From contig SCOI01000002.1 of assembly GCA_005503085.1 (NCBI GenBank), positions 124,001 to 188,000 on the forward strand: a stretch of 64,000 nucleotides of DNA, in the 5' to 3' direction. Both the position numbers and the translations under genes were made by a program. Source of the stretch: Burkholderiales bacterium C2 (GTDB lineage: Bacteria > Pseudomonadota > Gammaproteobacteria > Burkholderiales > Burkholderiaceae_C). Positions 17,537 through 29,366 of this stretch are shown piece after piece; positions within the stretch are counted from its first letter, which is position 1; the number at the start of each line of letters is the position of its first letter. Under the pieces are notes generated by a model. That model was given only the letters and a program-made list of their open reading frames with translations, searched no databases and was not told the DNA's origin.

Positions 17537-19204
17537 ATGATCCGCATCACCGAACTCCGTCTGCCGCTCAACCATGCCGAGCATGAGTTGCGCCCCGCCA
17601 TCGTTGCCCGTTTGGGGCTGGACGACAGCCAGCTGCTGAACTTCACGGTCTTCAAGCGCAGTTACGACGCGCGCAAGAAGACGGCCATCGTGCTGATTTA
17701 CACGCTGGACTGCGAGCTCGCCGATGAGGCCGGTGTGTTGGCCCGCTTCGCTGACGATGCCCACATCAAGCCGACGCCGGACACCGGCTACCACTTCGTC
17801 GGCCAGGCACCGGTGGACTTCTTCACCGCCGAGCGCAAGCGGCCGGTGGTGATCGGCTTCGGCCCCTGCGGCATCTTCGCCGCGCTGATACTGGCCCAGA
17901 TGGGGCTGCGACCCATCGTGCTGGAGCGCGGCAAGTCGGTGCGCGAGCGCACCAAGGACACCTGGGGCCTGTGGCGCGAGAGCCAGCTGCACCCCGAGTC
18001 GAATGTGCAGTTCGGCGAGGGCGGCGCCGGCACCTTCTCCGACGGCAAGCTGTGGAGCCAGATCTCGGACCCGCGCTTTCTGACCCGCAAGGTGCTGAGC
18101 GAGTTCGTCAAGGCCGGCGCGCCCGAAGAAATCCTCTATGTGAGCAAGCCGCATATCGGCACCTTCCGGCTGGTGTCGATGGTGATCAAGATGCGCGCCG
18201 AGATCGAGGCGCTGGGCGGCGAGATCCGCTTCGAGCAGAAGGTCACGGATGTGCTGATCGAGGATGGTCCCGATGGCAAGCACATCCGGGGATTGACACT
18301 GGAATCCGGCGAGCAGCTCGCCACCGACCACGTGGTGCTGGCGCTGGGCCATAGCGCGCGCGACAGCTTCACGATGCTGCACCAGCGCGGCGTCTTCATG
18401 GAAGCCAAGCCCTTCTCTATCGGCTACCGCATCGAGCATCCGCAAAGCATCATCGACGCGGCCCGCTTCGGCCCCAATGCCGGCAACGAGATCCTCGGCG
18501 CGGCCGACTACAAGCTGGTGCACCACGCCAAGAACGGCCGCTCGGTCTACAGCTTCTGCATGTGCCCCGGCGGCACCGTGGTGGCGGCGACCTCGGAGCC
18601 GATGCGCGTGGTCACCAACGGCATGAGCCAGTACTCTCGCAACGAGCGCAATGCCAATGCCGGCATCGTCGTCGGCATCTCGCCGCAGGACTATCGGCAG
18701 GACGGCAAGAGCGAAGGCCCGGTCAGCCCGCTGGACGGCATGGCCTTCCAGCGCATCTGGGAGAGCCGCGCCTATGAGCTGGGCGAAGGCGCCTACAGGG
18801 CGCCCGGTGCCCTGGTCGGCGACTTCATCAAGCGCCAGCGCAGCAAGGTGCTGGGCAGCGTCGAGCCCTCCTACAAGCCCGGCGTCACCTTGACCGATCT
18901 GCAGCAAAAAGGCTTCGGCAGCCTGCCCGACTATTGCCTGGACGCGATCCGCGAGGCCCTGCCGGCCTTCGAGCGCCAGATCAAGGGCTTCAGCATGGCC
19001 GACGCGGTGCTGACCGGCGTCGAGACCCGCACCTCCTCGCCGCTGCGCATCACCCGCGGCCGCGACTACCAGAGCCTCAACGTCAAGGGCCTGTACCCGG
19101 CCGGCGAAGGCGCCGGCTATGCCGGTGGCATCATGTCGGCCGGCGTCGACGGCATCGAGGTGGCCGAGGCGCTGGGGCGCAGCCTGCTGGGCCAGGCTGA
19201 CTGA
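17537..19204 (+). CDS. FAD-dependent dehydrogenase, COG2509-like
   Basis: A 555-residue flavoprotein. An N-terminal domain of about 95 residues (MIRITELRLPLNHAE...) precedes the FAD-binding Rossmann motif IGFGPCGIFAALILAQMG (about 104-121), with VLERG at the end of the second strand. Conserved downstream parts include FGEGGAGTFSDGKL and a C-terminal GLYPAGEGAGYAGGIMSAG. This matches the uncharacterised FAD-dependent dehydrogenases of COG2509. The substrate is unknown. It starts 30 bases after a terminator and is convergent with the response regulator gene 9 bases downstream. Confidence 0.9.
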   Translation: MIRITELRLPLNHAEHELRPAIVARLGLDDSQLLNFTVFKRSYDARKKTAIVLIYTLDCELADEAGVLARFADDAHIKPTPDTGYHFVGQAPVDFFTAERKRPVVIGFGPCGIFAALILAQMGLRPIVLERGKSVRERTKDTWGLWRESQLHPESNVQFGEGGAGTFSDGKLWSQISDPRFLTRKVLSEFVKAGAPEEILYVSKPHIGTFRLVSMVIKMRAEIEALGGEIRFEQKVTDVLIEDGPDGKHIRGLTLESGEQLATDHVVLALGHSARDSFTMLHQRGVFMEAKPFSIGYRIEHPQSIIDAARFGPNAGNEILGAADYKLVHHAKNGRSVYSFCMCPGGTVVAATSEPMRVVTNGMSQYSRNERNANAGIVVGISPQDYRQDGKSEGPVSPLDGMAFQRIWESRAYELGEGAYRAPGALVGDFIKRQRSKVLGSVEPSYKPGVTLTDLQQKGFGSLPDYCLDAIREALPAFERQIKGFSMADAVLTGVETRTSSPLRITRGRDYQSLNVKGLYPAGEGAGYAGGIMSAGVDGIEVAEALGRSLLGQAD

Positions 19205-19213
19205 GGGCGCCCC

Positions 19214-20278
19214 TCAGCGCCCCGCCTCCAGCCCTCTGACCCGCCCCATCGCCATCGCCGCCGCTGCGGTGCGGGTCTCGACGCCCAGCTTCTCGAATAC
19301 ATGCTCCAGGTGCTTTTGCACCGTGCGCGGGCTGGAGCCGAGGATGTCGCCGATGTCCTGGTTGGTCTTCCCCTTGACCACCCAGTACAGCACCTCGGCC
19401 TCGCGGGCGGTCAGCTTGAAGCCGTGGATCAGGCCGTCCATCAGCGCCGCGTCATCGGCCTCGCGCATCACGATCAGCCACTGGCCCTCGCCGAGCGCAT
19501 CGGGGTCGACCGCATGCAAGGTGAAGGACAGGCGCTTGGCGCCGCGCGTGGCCAGCGCCGCGCCGGTCGCGGGCGGGGCATCGGCGCGCGGCTGCGGCAG
19601 CACGGTCAGCACCGAGGGCTCGGCACCGGCGCGGCGGCGCAGCGATTCGCGGTGCAGCCAGACCAGCACCTCGGGCGGCAAGCGGCCGCGCTCGAAATGG
19701 CCGCCGCTAAAGTAATCGGCCATCAGAGAGCGCGCCAGCGCGGTCTGCCAGACGCAGCGGCCATCGGCCTCGTGCACCGCCATGCTGGCGTGGCCGAAGG
19801 CATCCAGCGCATTGCGGGCCTGGCGCTGGGCACGGGCGCTGCGTAGATGGGCGGCGATGCGGGCCAGCACCTCGCGCGGGCGGATGGGCTTGGTCACATA
19901 GTCGACGCCGCCGGCCGCGAACGCGGCCTCGACATGCTCGGTGTCGGACAGGCCGGTCATGAAGATGATGGGCGCGGCGGCGGTGGCCGGGTCGGCCTTG
20001 AGTCGGCGCGCTACCTCGAAGCCGTCCAGCCCCGGCATCATCGCGTCCAGCACGACGACATCGGGCGGCATCAGCGCGGCGCTCTCCAGCGCCGCTGCGC
20101 CGCTGAAGGCCACCAGCACCGTGTAGCCTGACTCGTCCAGCGCGTCGTGCAGCAGGGCCAGGTTGTCGGGCACGTCGTCGACGATCAGCACCCGCTCGGC
20201 ATGGCTGGCGACCGGCGGGCTGCTGGGCAAGGCCGCATCGATCTCTTCGTGAGGCGTGGGGAGGGTGGAGGCATTCAT
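19214..20278 (-). CDS. LuxR-type response regulator, partner of the permease-kinase
   Basis: A 354-residue regulator. A receiver domain (about 28-145) has VLIVDDVPDN, the phospho-accepting Asp in VVVLDAMMPGLDG (about residue 77) and a conserved Lys in YVTKPIRP. A middle region of about 130 residues may be PAS-like. The C-terminal helix-turn-helix (about 285-350) reads LTAREAEVLYWVVKGKTNQDI and SPRTVQKHLEHVFEKLGV. Its start codon overlaps the stop of the upstream permease-kinase by 4 bases, so the two are a cognate pair. Likely targets are the urease and urea-uptake promoters, by position only. Confidence 0.93.
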   Translation of the reverse strand: MNASTLPTPHEEIDAALPSSPPVASHAERVLIVDDVPDNLALLHDALDESGYTVLVAFSGAAALESAALMPPDVVVLDAMMPGLDGFEVARRLKADPATAAAPIIFMTGLSDTEHVEAAFAAGGVDYVTKPIRPREVLARIAAHLRSARAQRQARNALDAFGHASMAVHEADGRCVWQTALARSLMADYFSGGHFERGRLPPEVLVWLHRESLRRRAGAEPSVLTVLPQPRADAPPATGAALATRGAKRLSFTLHAVDPDALGEGQWLIVMREADDAALMDGLIHGFKLTAREAEVLYWVVKGKTNQDIGDILGSSPRTVQKHLEHVFEKLGVETRTAAAAMAMGRVRGLEAGR

Positions 20279-23200
20279 GCTGGGTCCTCAGCCTGCAAGG
20301 CGCGTGCCACCAGCCGGCTCATCGCCTGCAGCTCGAACTGGCGGGCCATCGCGCGCAGCTGGGTGACGAAATCGCTGCAAGACTGATCCTCGCCGGCGAT
20401 CCGGTCAAGCTGCTGATGGATGCCCTTGACATGGCCCTGGCTGAGCTGCTGCTGCAGGCGCTGCAAGGCCTCGCGCGAGGGCAGCTTCAGCGGCGCCTTG
20501 TTCGTGTCAGCCGCTTGGACCGGATCGCGCAGCCGCCAGTCCAGGCCCAGCCGCCGACCCAGCCAGTCCAGCAGGTCATCCACCCGCACCGGCTTGACGA
20601 TGAAGTCCCGCTCGCTGACACCCAGGCCGTTATCCAGGCCCCGATCAAAGGCATTGGCCGAGATGATGACGGCCGGTGCCTCGCTCAGGCCGCGCACACG
20701 GATCTCGGCCAGGGTCTGCCAGCCGTCCAGGCCCGGCATCGCCAGGTCCAGCAGCAAGGCCTCGGGCCGCCAGCCGGGGATCAGCGCCATCGCCTCGATG
20801 CCGCTGGCCGCCATCCGCAGCTCGAAGCCCAGCGGCTCCAGGATGGCGCGCAAGAGATTGCGGTCGGCCTCCTCGTTGTCGACCACCAGCAGGCGCCGCG
20901 CCGGCCCCTGGAAGCCGATGCGCGCCGCGCGCCGCGCCTGCGCCGCCATCGCGCCGGCATGCAGGCTGGGCAGGAACAGGCGCAGCTCGAAGCGCGTGCC
21001 GTGTTTTCCTGTGACTCCCGGCGTGCTCGCCACCTTCAGCTCGCCGCCCATCAGATCGGTCAGCATCTTCGCGATGGTCAGCCCCAGGCCGGTGCCTGGC
21101 CCCGAACCCACGGCGGCCGCACCGCGCTCGAAGGGCTCGAACACCCGCTCCAGCTCCTCGGCACTCATGCCGGGGCCGCTGTCCTCGATCTCGAAGCGCG
21201 CCATCTCGCGGGCGTAGTGCAGGCGCAGCGTGACTTGGCCTTCCGGCGTGAATTTGATGGCGTTGCCGAGGATGTTGATCAGGATCTGCTGCACCCGCTT
21301 GCCATCGGCGCGCACCCAGTCCGGCAGGCTGGGCGGCGGGGTGTAGACAAAGTCCAGGCCCTTGGCGGCGGCCTGCAGCGACAGCAGATGGACCAGATCA
21401 TTGATGGCCTGGCCGAAAGCCCAGGGCCCGGGCTCCAGCTTGAAACGGCCCGCCTCGATGCGGGCCAGGTCCAGGCTGCCCTCGATCAGCGACAGCAGGT
21501 GCTCGCCGCCGCGCCGTATCACCGTGATGGCCTGCTTGCGGTGGGCGGGCATGCGCTCGTCCTCGTCGAGGATCTGCGCATAGCCAAGGATGGAGTTCAG
21601 CGGCGTGCGCAGCTCGTGGCTGATATTGGTGATGTAGCGGGTCTTGGCCTCGTTGGCGGCGTCGGCCTGGACCTTGGCCTGCTGCAGCTGGGCATCGGTC
21701 TGGCGGTGCGACTCGATCTCGGCATGCAGGGCCTGGCTCTGGCGGCGCGACTCCTCCTGCGCGACCTGGCGGCTCTTGTGCGTCAGCACCAGCCACCAGC
21801 CGATCACGCCGGACAGCAGCAAGAGCGCCACCAGGGCCTTCGCATAGGACGCCCGCAGATGGGGTGCCATCTGTTCGGCCGCCGCGCCCAGCCGCCCCAG
21901 CTCGTGCTGGTAGAGCAGGCCGAACAGCAGCAAGAGCACCGGCAGCACCAGGGCCATCAGGCCCAGATACTGGGTCAGGCCGCTGTCCAGCAGGGGCCAG
22001 ACCTTGCGCGGCAGCAGCTGCTGCAAGAGCGCACGGGCCTGTGTCGCCAAGCGGGCGTCTGGCTTGCAAAGGTCATCGCAGCGGGCGTCCAGCGAGCAGC
22101 ACAGCGAGCAGATCGGGCCCTGATAGGCGGGGCAGTGCGCCATGTCCGGCCCCTCATAGGCGCGCTCGCAGATCACGCAGTGCTGCAGGCGTTTGTAGGC
22201 ACCGCCCTCCCCGCCCTCCTTGCTCTGGCGTGCAATGTAGTAACGCCCGCCGGTGGCCCAGGCGATCAGCGGCGAGCAGACCATGGCCGTCACCAGCGCG
22301 ATCAGCGCCGAAAAGGCCTGGGCCATAGTCCCGAACAGGCCCAGATGGGCGGCGATGGACAGCAGCGAGGCCATCGCCATCGCGCCGACGCCGACCGGAT
22401 TGATGTCATAGAGATGGGCGCGCTTGAACTCGATGCCCGGTGGCGACAGCCCCAGCGGCTTGTTGATCACCAGATCGGCCACCACGGTCATGATCCAGGC
22501 AATCGCGATATTGGCGTACAGGCCCAGCACCCGGTCCAGCGCCTGGAACAGCTCCATCTCCATCAGGATCAGCGCGATCAAGGTGTTGAACACCACCCAG
22601 ACCACGCGGCCCGGGTGGCTGTGCGTCAGCCGGGCGAAGAAATTGCTCCAGGCCAAGGAGCCGGCGTAGGCATTCGTCACATTGATCTTCAGCTGCGAGA
22701 CGATCACCAGCAGCGCGGTCGCCGCGACCGCCAGGCCGGGCCGGCTGAACACCGTGTCGTAGGCGACCAGATACATCTGGTTCGGGTCCACCGCCCGCTC
22801 GGTCGGCACCATCAGCCGCATCGCCAGATAGGCCAGGAGCGCACCGCCCAGCATCTTGGCCACGCCCAGCACCACCCAGCCCGGCCCGCCGACAAAGACC
22901 GCCGCCCACCAGCGCCAGCGCTTCTTCGGGTTCGCGTCGGGCTCGGGCATGAAGCGCAGATAGTCGGCCTGCTCGCCCATCTGCGTGATCAACGCGATGC
23001 CCACCGTCATCGCCGCGCCGAACAGCGGCAGGCTGAACTCGCCGCCCCGACCGTCGGCGCCGGCATAGCTTTGCAGCTGGCCGGGCAGATCCGGATAGCG
23101 CATGAAGACATAGACATAAGGGACGATCAGCAGCACAAGCCACAGCGGCTGGGTCCAGACCTGCAGCCGTGCGATGGCCGTCACGCCGTGCGTCACCAGC

Positions 23201-23715
23201 GGCAGCACCACCAGCGCGCAGATCAGATAGCCCCAGGCCGGCGGGATGTCGAAGGCCAGCTCCAGCGCGTAGGCCATGATGGCGGCCTCCAGCGCGAAGA
23301 AGATGAAGGTGAAGCTGGCGTAGATCAGGCTGGTCAGCGTCGAGCCGATATAGCCGAAGCCGGCCCCCCGGGTCAGCAGGTCCATGTCGACGCCGTAGCG
23401 GGCCGCATAGACGCTGATCGGCCAGCCGGCCAAGAGAATGATCAGCCCGGTGGCCAGGATGGCCCAGAAGGCATTGGCAAAACCGTACTCCACCAGCAGA
23501 GTCGCCCCGACCGCCTCCAGCACCAGAAAGGAGGCCGCGCCAAAAGCCGTGTTCGCCACCCGGGTGCCGGACCAGCGCCGGAAGCTGTGCGGTGTGAAGC
23601 GCAGCGCATAGTCCTCCAAGGTCTCGCTGGCCACCCAGGCGTTGTAGTCACGACGTATCTTGATGACGCGCTGGACGGGTTCGGCGGTCTGGACGGAGGG
23701 CGGCGCGACGGGCAT
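20275..23715 (-). CDS. NCS1-type permease fused to hybrid histidine kinase (transporter-sensor)
   Basis: A 1146-residue chimera. Residues about 30-495 form a permease of the nucleobase:cation symporter-1 group (purine/cytosine/allantoin type; [15 protein letters not shown] near 111-125, about 12 hydrophobic helices). A cysteine cluster follows (C513, C516, C528, C536, C539, C540, C546, C550), then two membrane helices (about 582-602 and 627-645), a coiled coil, HisKA with the phospho-accepting His700 ([12 protein letters not shown]), a HATPase domain ([16 protein letters not shown]), a receiver with Asp990 and a short helical tail. It is plausibly a sensor that uses transport or binding of a purine-type nitrogen compound as input, as CbrA does with an SLC5 domain. 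Divergent from ureA by 67 bases. Confidence 0.93.
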   Translation of the reverse strand: MPVAPPSVQTAEPVQRVIKIRRDYNAWVASETLEDYALRFTPHSFRRWSGTRVANTAFGAASFLVLEAVGATLLVEYGFANAFWAILATGLIILLAGWPISVYAARYGVDMDLLTRGAGFGYIGSTLTSLIYASFTFIFFALEAAIMAYALELAFDIPPAWGYLICALVVLPLVTHGVTAIARLQVWTQPLWLVLLIVPYVYVFMRYPDLPGQLQSYAGADGRGGEFSLPLFGAAMTVGIALITQMGEQADYLRFMPEPDANPKKRWRWWAAVFVGGPGWVVLGVAKMLGGALLAYLAMRLMVPTERAVDPNQMYLVAYDTVFSRPGLAVAATALLVIVSQLKINVTNAYAGSLAWSNFFARLTHSHPGRVVWVVFNTLIALILMEMELFQALDRVLGLYANIAIAWIMTVVADLVINKPLGLSPPGIEFKRAHLYDINPVGVGAMAMASLLSIAAHLGLFGTMAQAFSALIALVTAMVCSPLIAWATGGRYYIARQSKEGGEGGAYKRLQHCVICERAYEGPDMAHCPAYQGPICSLCCSLDARCDDLCKPDARLATQARALLQQLLPRKVWPLLDSGLTQYLGLMALVLPVLLLLFGLLYQHELGRLGAAAEQMAPHLRASYAKALVALLLLSGVIGWWLVLTHKSRQVAQEESRRQSQALHAEIESHRQTDAQLQQAKVQADAANEAKTRYITNISHELRTPLNSILGYAQILDEDERMPAHRKQAITVIRRGGEHLLSLIEGSLDLARIEAGRFKLEPGPWAFGQAINDLVHLLSLQAAAKGLDFVYTPPPSLPDWVRADGKRVQQILINILGNAIKFTPEGQVTLRLHYAREMARFEIEDSGPGMSAEELERVFEPFERGAAAVGSGPGTGLGLTIAKMLTDLMGGELKVASTPGVTGKHGTRFELRLFLPSLHAGAMAAQARRAARIGFQGPARRLLVVDNEEADRNLLRAILEPLGFELRMAASGIEAMALIPGWRPEALLLDLAMPGLDGWQTLAEIRVRGLSEAPAVIISANAFDRGLDNGLGVSERDFIVKPVRVDDLLDWLGRRLGLDWRLRDPVQAADTNKAPLKLPSREALQRLQQQLSQGHVKGIHQQLDRIAGEDQSCSDFVTQLRAMARQFELQAMSRLVARALQAEDPA

Positions 23716-23740
23716 GCTTCTCCCTTATCAAGACCCATGC

Positions 23741-23757
23741 CCAGGACGGCGTCCTGG
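23741..23757. promoter_or_regulatory. Palindrome in the ureA/permease-kinase divergent promoter region
   Basis: The sequence ccaggacg-g-cgtcctgg has two perfect 8-base arms around one base. It is centred in the 67-bp gap between the two divergent genes, so a bound dimer could affect both. A candidate target of the paired LuxR-type regulator; not shown by sequence alone. Confidence 0.5.
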
Positions 23758-23782
23758 CATAGCTCCTGCAACAGGATCCCCC

Positions 23783-24085
23783 ATGGAACTGACGCCTAGA
23801 GAGAAAGACAAGCTGCTGATCTTCACCGCCGCACTGCTGGCCGAGCGCCGCAAGGCCCGTGGCCTGAAGCTCAACTACCCCGAGGCGGTGGCCCTGATCA
23901 GCGCCGCCATCATGGAAGGCGCGCGCGACGGCAAGAGCGTTGCCGAGTTGATGAGCGAGGGCAAGACCGTGCTGGCGCGCACCGATGTGATGGACGGCAT
24001 CGCCGAGATGATTCCCGAGATCCAGATCGAGGCCACCTTCCCCGACGGCACCAAATTGGTGACCGTGCACCAACCCATTGCCTGA
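23783..24085 (+). CDS. ureA: Urease subunit gamma
   Basis: A 100-residue protein of exactly the usual length, starting [27 protein letters not shown] and ending [10 protein letters not shown] plus one residue. UreA is the small structural subunit of the nickel urease (UreABC)3, which hydrolyses urea to ammonia and carbon dioxide in the cytoplasm. First gene of the structural operon ureA-ureJ-ureB-lysE-ureC. An eight-base-arm palindrome lies about 25 bases upstream. Confidence 0.97.
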   Translation: MELTPREKDKLLIFTAALLAERRKARGLKLNYPEAVALISAAIMEGARDGKSVAELMSEGKTVLARTDVMDGIAEMIPEIQIEATFPDGTKLVTVHQPIA

Positions 24086-24098
24086 ACGACGCACCAAG

Positions 24099-24662
24099 AT
24101 GAATAGCAAGCAAGTCCTGACCCTCACCGCCGGCCTCGCCCTCAGCGGCCTGGCCTTCGCCCATGTGGGCCATCACGATATCGGCCACCACGGCTTCGCC
24201 GAGGGCTTCAGCCACCCCTTCACCGGCCTGGACCATCTGGCCGCGATGCTGGCCGTCGGCATCTGGAGCGCCGGCACGCCGCGCCGCCAGTGGCTGGCGC
24301 CGCTGGTTTTTACACTGATGCTGCTGGCCGGTGCGCTGCTGGCGCAGAGCGGCCTGCACTTCCCGGCCGTCGAGCCGATGATCGCCGGTTCCTTGCTGGT
24401 GGTCGGTGCCTTGCTGATGTCGCCGAAGCAGCTGCCGGTCGCTGCGGCCGCCTTGGCGATGGGCGGCTTCGCGCTCTTTCATGGTGCGGCCCATGGCCAG
24501 GAGCTGAGCGGCACGGGCGCGCTGGCCGGCATGGTGCTGGGCACGGCCCTGCTGCACGGCCTGGGTATTGGGCTGGGCCTGGCGCTGCGCAAGGGCTCGC
24601 TGTGGCTGCCGCGCCTGTCGGGCGCTGCGGTGGCGCTGTTTGGCATGGGCTTGCTGGCATGA
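24099..24662 (+). CDS. ureJ: HupE/UreJ-family protein, likely nickel transport for urease
   Basis: A 187-residue integral membrane protein with a signal-like first helix, then a His-rich motif ([12 protein letters not shown]) and the family signature [16 protein letters not shown], followed by five to six hydrophobic helices. HupE/UreJ proteins mediate nickel or cobalt entry for hydrogenase or urease. The Met at 24099 was preferred over an upstream one that would overlap the ureA stop. It lies between ureA and ureB, as in many urease operons. Confidence 0.9.
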   Translation: MNSKQVLTLTAGLALSGLAFAHVGHHDIGHHGFAEGFSHPFTGLDHLAAMLAVGIWSAGTPRRQWLAPLVFTLMLLAGALLAQSGLHFPAVEPMIAGSLLVVGALLMSPKQLPVAAAALAMGGFALFHGAAHGQELSGTGALAGMVLGTALLHGLGIGLGLALRKGSLWLPRLSGAAVALFGMGLLA

Positions 24663-24675
24663 GCCGCGCCGCGCC

Positions 24676-24727
24676 GGGCCGCCCCAAGCAAGCGGCCGTC
24701 CCCCCGGGGGACCGGCTGGGGTACTCC
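24676..24727. repeat. Dispersed intergenic repeat, copy 2
   Basis: Starts gggccgccccaagc and contains tccccccgggggaccg followed by a ggtac box. It matches the reverse-oriented repeat at 17361-17449. It fills most of the 82-bp gap between ureJ and ureB and would form a strong hairpin in the mRNA, which could set unequal expression of the flanking genes. Confidence 0.62.
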
Positions 24728-24744
24728 ACAGACGAGGGGCAGAC

Positions 24745-25056
24745 ATGAATCCGGGCGAATTGCTGATTGACGATGAGAACGCCGTCCATGTTCTCAACCC
24801 TGGCCGGCGCACGCTGGCCCTGGTGGTGGAGAACGCCGGCGACCGGCCGATCCAGGTCGGCTCGCACTACCACTTTGCCGAGACCAATGCCGCGCTGCGC
24901 TTCGACCGTACGGCCGCGCGCGGCATGCGGCTGAACATCGCCTCCGGTACCGCCGTGCGCTTCGAGCCCGGCCAGCAGCGCAGCGTCGAGCTGGTCGACT
25001 ATGCCGGCGACCGCCAGGTCTGGGGCTTTCGCGGTCTGGTCCAGGGGGCGCTGTGA
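24745..25056 (+). CDS. ureB: Urease subunit beta
   Basis: A 103-residue protein with the conserved UreB segments NPGEL near the start, [23 protein letters not shown] and [17 protein letters not shown]. It is a structural subunit of the urease trimer. It overlaps the following LysE-family gene by 4 bases. Length and motifs are complete. Confidence 0.97.
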   Translation: MNPGELLIDDENAVHVLNPGRRTLALVVENAGDRPIQVGSHYHFAETNAALRFDRTAARGMRLNIASGTAVRFEPGQQRSVELVDYAGDRQVWGFRGLVQGAL

Positions 25057-25717
25057 ACACGCTGACCCTGTTCATGACGGCCTTTGGCCTGGGCCTGGTC
25101 TTCAATGCCGCGCCCGGTGCGGTGTTCGCCGAGACCGTGCGTCAAGGCCTGCGCGGCGGCTACCGGCCGGCACTGGCGGTGCAGCTGGGCTCCCTGGTCG
25201 GCGATGCCAGCTGGGCGCTGGCGGGCCTGGCCGGTATCGGCTTCGCCTTGCAGTGGGAGGTCTTGCGCTGGCCGGTCGGCCTGGCCGGCGCGGCCTATCT
25301 GGGCTATCTGTCCTGGGACAGCTGGCGCGCCGCGCGCACCGTCCATGAACTGGGTGTCGACGCGGCGGCGGGCCACGCGGCCAGGCCGCTGCGCGCCGGC
25401 ATGCTGCTGTCGCTGACCAATCCGCAGAACCTGGCCTACTGGGCGGCGATGGGCAGCGCGATGGGCGCGATCGGCCTGGCCGAACCGAGGCCGGCCGACT
25501 ACGGCCTGTTCTTCGCCGGCTTCATGGCCGCCTCGCTGGCCTGGGCCTTCATCTGCGCGGCCCTGGTGGACCGCTTGTTCAGGCGCGTCGGCGCGCGCTG
25601 GGCCCGTTTCACCTACCGGCTCTGCGCCGCCGCGCTGCTGGCCATGGCCCTGGGCACGCTGCGCGACCTGGCCTCGCAGACCCCCACCCGCATCGACACC
25701 CACAAGGAACCCGTTCT

Positions 25718-25730
<13 letters not shown>
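25053..25730 (+). CDS. LysE/RhtB-family exporter embedded in the urease operon
   Basis: A 225-residue membrane protein with five to six hydrophobic helices and the family pattern [20 protein letters not shown] near the N-terminus. LysE relatives export amino acids or other small cations. It starts with GTG overlapping the ureB stop by 4 bases and ends 13 bases inside ureC, so it is translationally coupled to both urease subunits. That coupling suggests a job tied to ureolysis, for example export of a nitrogenous product; no substrate is shown by sequence. Confidence 0.88.
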
Positions 25731-27454
<1,724 letters not shown>

Positions 27455-28399
27455 CGCCGCCGGTGCTGGCCAGCACGACGGCCGCCAGCACGCAGGCCAG
27501 GCCCGCCCATTGCCAGGGCTGCACCGCCTCGCCCAGCAAAAGCGCCGACAGCAGCAGGGCCGAGACCGGCAGCCAGGCCGTGGCCAGCGAGGCACGGACG
27601 CCGCTGGTGCGCGCGCTGCCCGCATACCAGAGCACGAAGCCGCCGACCGTCGGCAGCCAGGCGTAGTAGGCAATGCCCATCAGCGCCGCCGGACTCAGGG
27701 TCGAGGGCGTGCTGCGGGCCAGATAGCAGGCCGGCAGCACCGACAGCAGCAGGCCGCCCGCGCACATCAGCGTCGACAGCAGCAGCGGCGGCAGCGGCTG
27801 GCGCAGCCGCTTGTTGCCGAGGATGAAGACCGCCTCGCAGGCGATCGCCGCCAGCACCGCGGCAATGCCCAGCAGCCGGGTCGGCGTGGCTGCGGCCGAG
27901 TCGGGCGCCAGCGCCAGGGCCATCACGCCCAATGTCGCCAGCGCGATCGCGCCCAGCAGGCGCAGCCCGGGCCGCTCGCCCAGCATCAGCACGGCCAGCA
28001 GCGCCGCCATCGCCGGCAGCGTGCCGGCCACCACGCCGGCATCGGCCGCGCTGGACCACATCACCCCCTGGATCAGCAGCACCGTGTAGCCGACGCTGCC
28101 GGCCGCCGCCTGCACCAGCAAGAGCAGCGCGTCGTGGCGGGACAGCTGCGGCATCACGCAGCCGGAGCGCCAGGCCAGCCAGACGAACACCGGCAGCGCC
28201 ATCGCGTGGCGCAGCGCGGTGGCCAGAAAGGGCTCGATGTCCGCGCCGATGATCTTGCTGACCACCACCGTGCTGCCCACCAGCAGCATCGCCAGGCTGC
28301 ACAGCAGCTGGCCCTTCAACGCATCCGACATGCGAGAACCCCATCAGGACAAGAAGAAGGCTCGCAGTCTGGCCACGCCGGGCGACCCGGTCTTGAACG

Positions 28400-29233
28400 C
28401 TATTGCGGCCGCCAGGCGCCGGGCGTGAGGCCGAAGTGGCGGGCAAACACCCGTGTCATATGGCTCTGGTCGGCAAAGCCGGCGGCCGCGGCGGCATCGG
28501 CCAGCGCGCTGCCGGAGGCGATCAGGCGCCGTGCCCGCTCCGCCCGCAGCTGCAGCAGCCAGGCATGGGGTGGCAGACCATGGACCGCCTCGAAACGGCG
28601 CAGCAGCTGGTATCTGCTCAGGCCCAGCGGCGCGGCCAGCTCGGCCAGACTGGGCACCACCGCGCCGGCATCGGCGTCGGCCAGGCGCTCGCGCACCGTG
28701 GCCATCTCGGCCGCCGTCGCCGTCTCGGCAGGCTGTGGCGCCGCCGTCGAGTAGCGCTCCAGCAGCAGGCCCAGCACCCGCAGCAGGGCCTGCTCGCAGG
28801 CCAGGGCGGCCAGTGCGGTCGGCCCGGCCTGCCAGGCATCGAGCCGCGCGAACAGCCGCGCCAGCACCAGCCGCAAGCGGGCATCGGCGATCACCGGCCG
28901 GGTCAGCTCGGCTGTACCCGAACCTGAAGCCGAACCCGAAGCCATGGCCGCGACCACCTCGGGGTCCAGGTAGAGCATGCGCCAGCGCCGCGAGTCGCTG
29001 CCCAGCGGGCGGCCGTCATGCACCTCGCCGGGGTTGCTGGTGATCAGCTCGCCGGCAAAGGCGTCGACACTGCCGCGTCCACTGGCCGAGCGCTGCGCAC
29101 CCTGCAGCAGCAGGCCCAGGCCGTAGCTGTCGTGCCAATGGCGGCCGAAGTGACGGCCGCTGTCGATCAGGCTGCCGTACACGCCGGACCAGGGCGTGGC
29201 CAGAACGCGGGATCGGTGTGAGGCTTGAACCAT
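28400..29233 (-). CDS. AraC-family transcriptional regulator
   Basis: A 277-residue regulator with an AraC-ligand-type cupin part (HWHDSYGLGLLLQGAQ, EVHDGRP) and a C-terminal double helix-turn-helix (LAAPLGLSRYQLLRRFEAVH and ADAAAAAGFADQSHMTRVFA). It probably controls the EamA transporter that follows 68 bases downstream. The start at 29233 is preferred; 29242 would add three residues. The two genes sit in the middle of the urease cluster but on the opposite strand. Confidence 0.9.
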   Translation of the reverse strand: MVQASHRSRVLATPWSGVYGSLIDSGRHFGRHWHDSYGLGLLLQGAQRSASGRGSVDAFAGELITSNPGEVHDGRPLGSDSRRWRMLYLDPEVVAAMASGSASGSGTAELTRPVIADARLRLVLARLFARLDAWQAGPTALAALACEQALLRVLGLLLERYSTAAPQPAETATAAEMATVRERLADADAGAVVPSLAELAAPLGLSRYQLLRRFEAVHGLPPHAWLLQLRAERARRLIASGSALADAAAAAGFADQSHMTRVFARHFGLTPGAWRPQ

Positions 29234-29245
29234 GGCCGGCATTGT

Positions 29246-29281
29246 GCCCAAGCCGGCCGGCGCCGGTTTGGGCTGTTTTTT
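29246..29281 (+). terminator. Plus-strand intrinsic terminator in the middle of the urease cluster
   Basis: The arms gcccaagccgg and ccggtttgggc form a stem (one G-T pair) with a 6-base loop, followed by TGTTTTTT. It points in the plus direction although the two genes before it are on the minus strand. It may stop read-through from ureC or antisense transcription before the gene at 29367. Confidence 0.72.
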
Positions 29282-29366
29282 CGGGCCAAGTCGCCCGAAC
29301 ACGGAGCCGGATTTGAGGCACCATGCGCGGGCGGCAGCTTGCCGTGGCGAAGCTCGGAAAGGGCCC

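Noticed and set aside
20416-23799. Open frame of over 1100 codons antisense to the permease-kinase
   Set aside because: It is Gln/Arg/His/Ala-rich with no domain and mirrors the GC-rich codon pattern of the true gene on the other strand.
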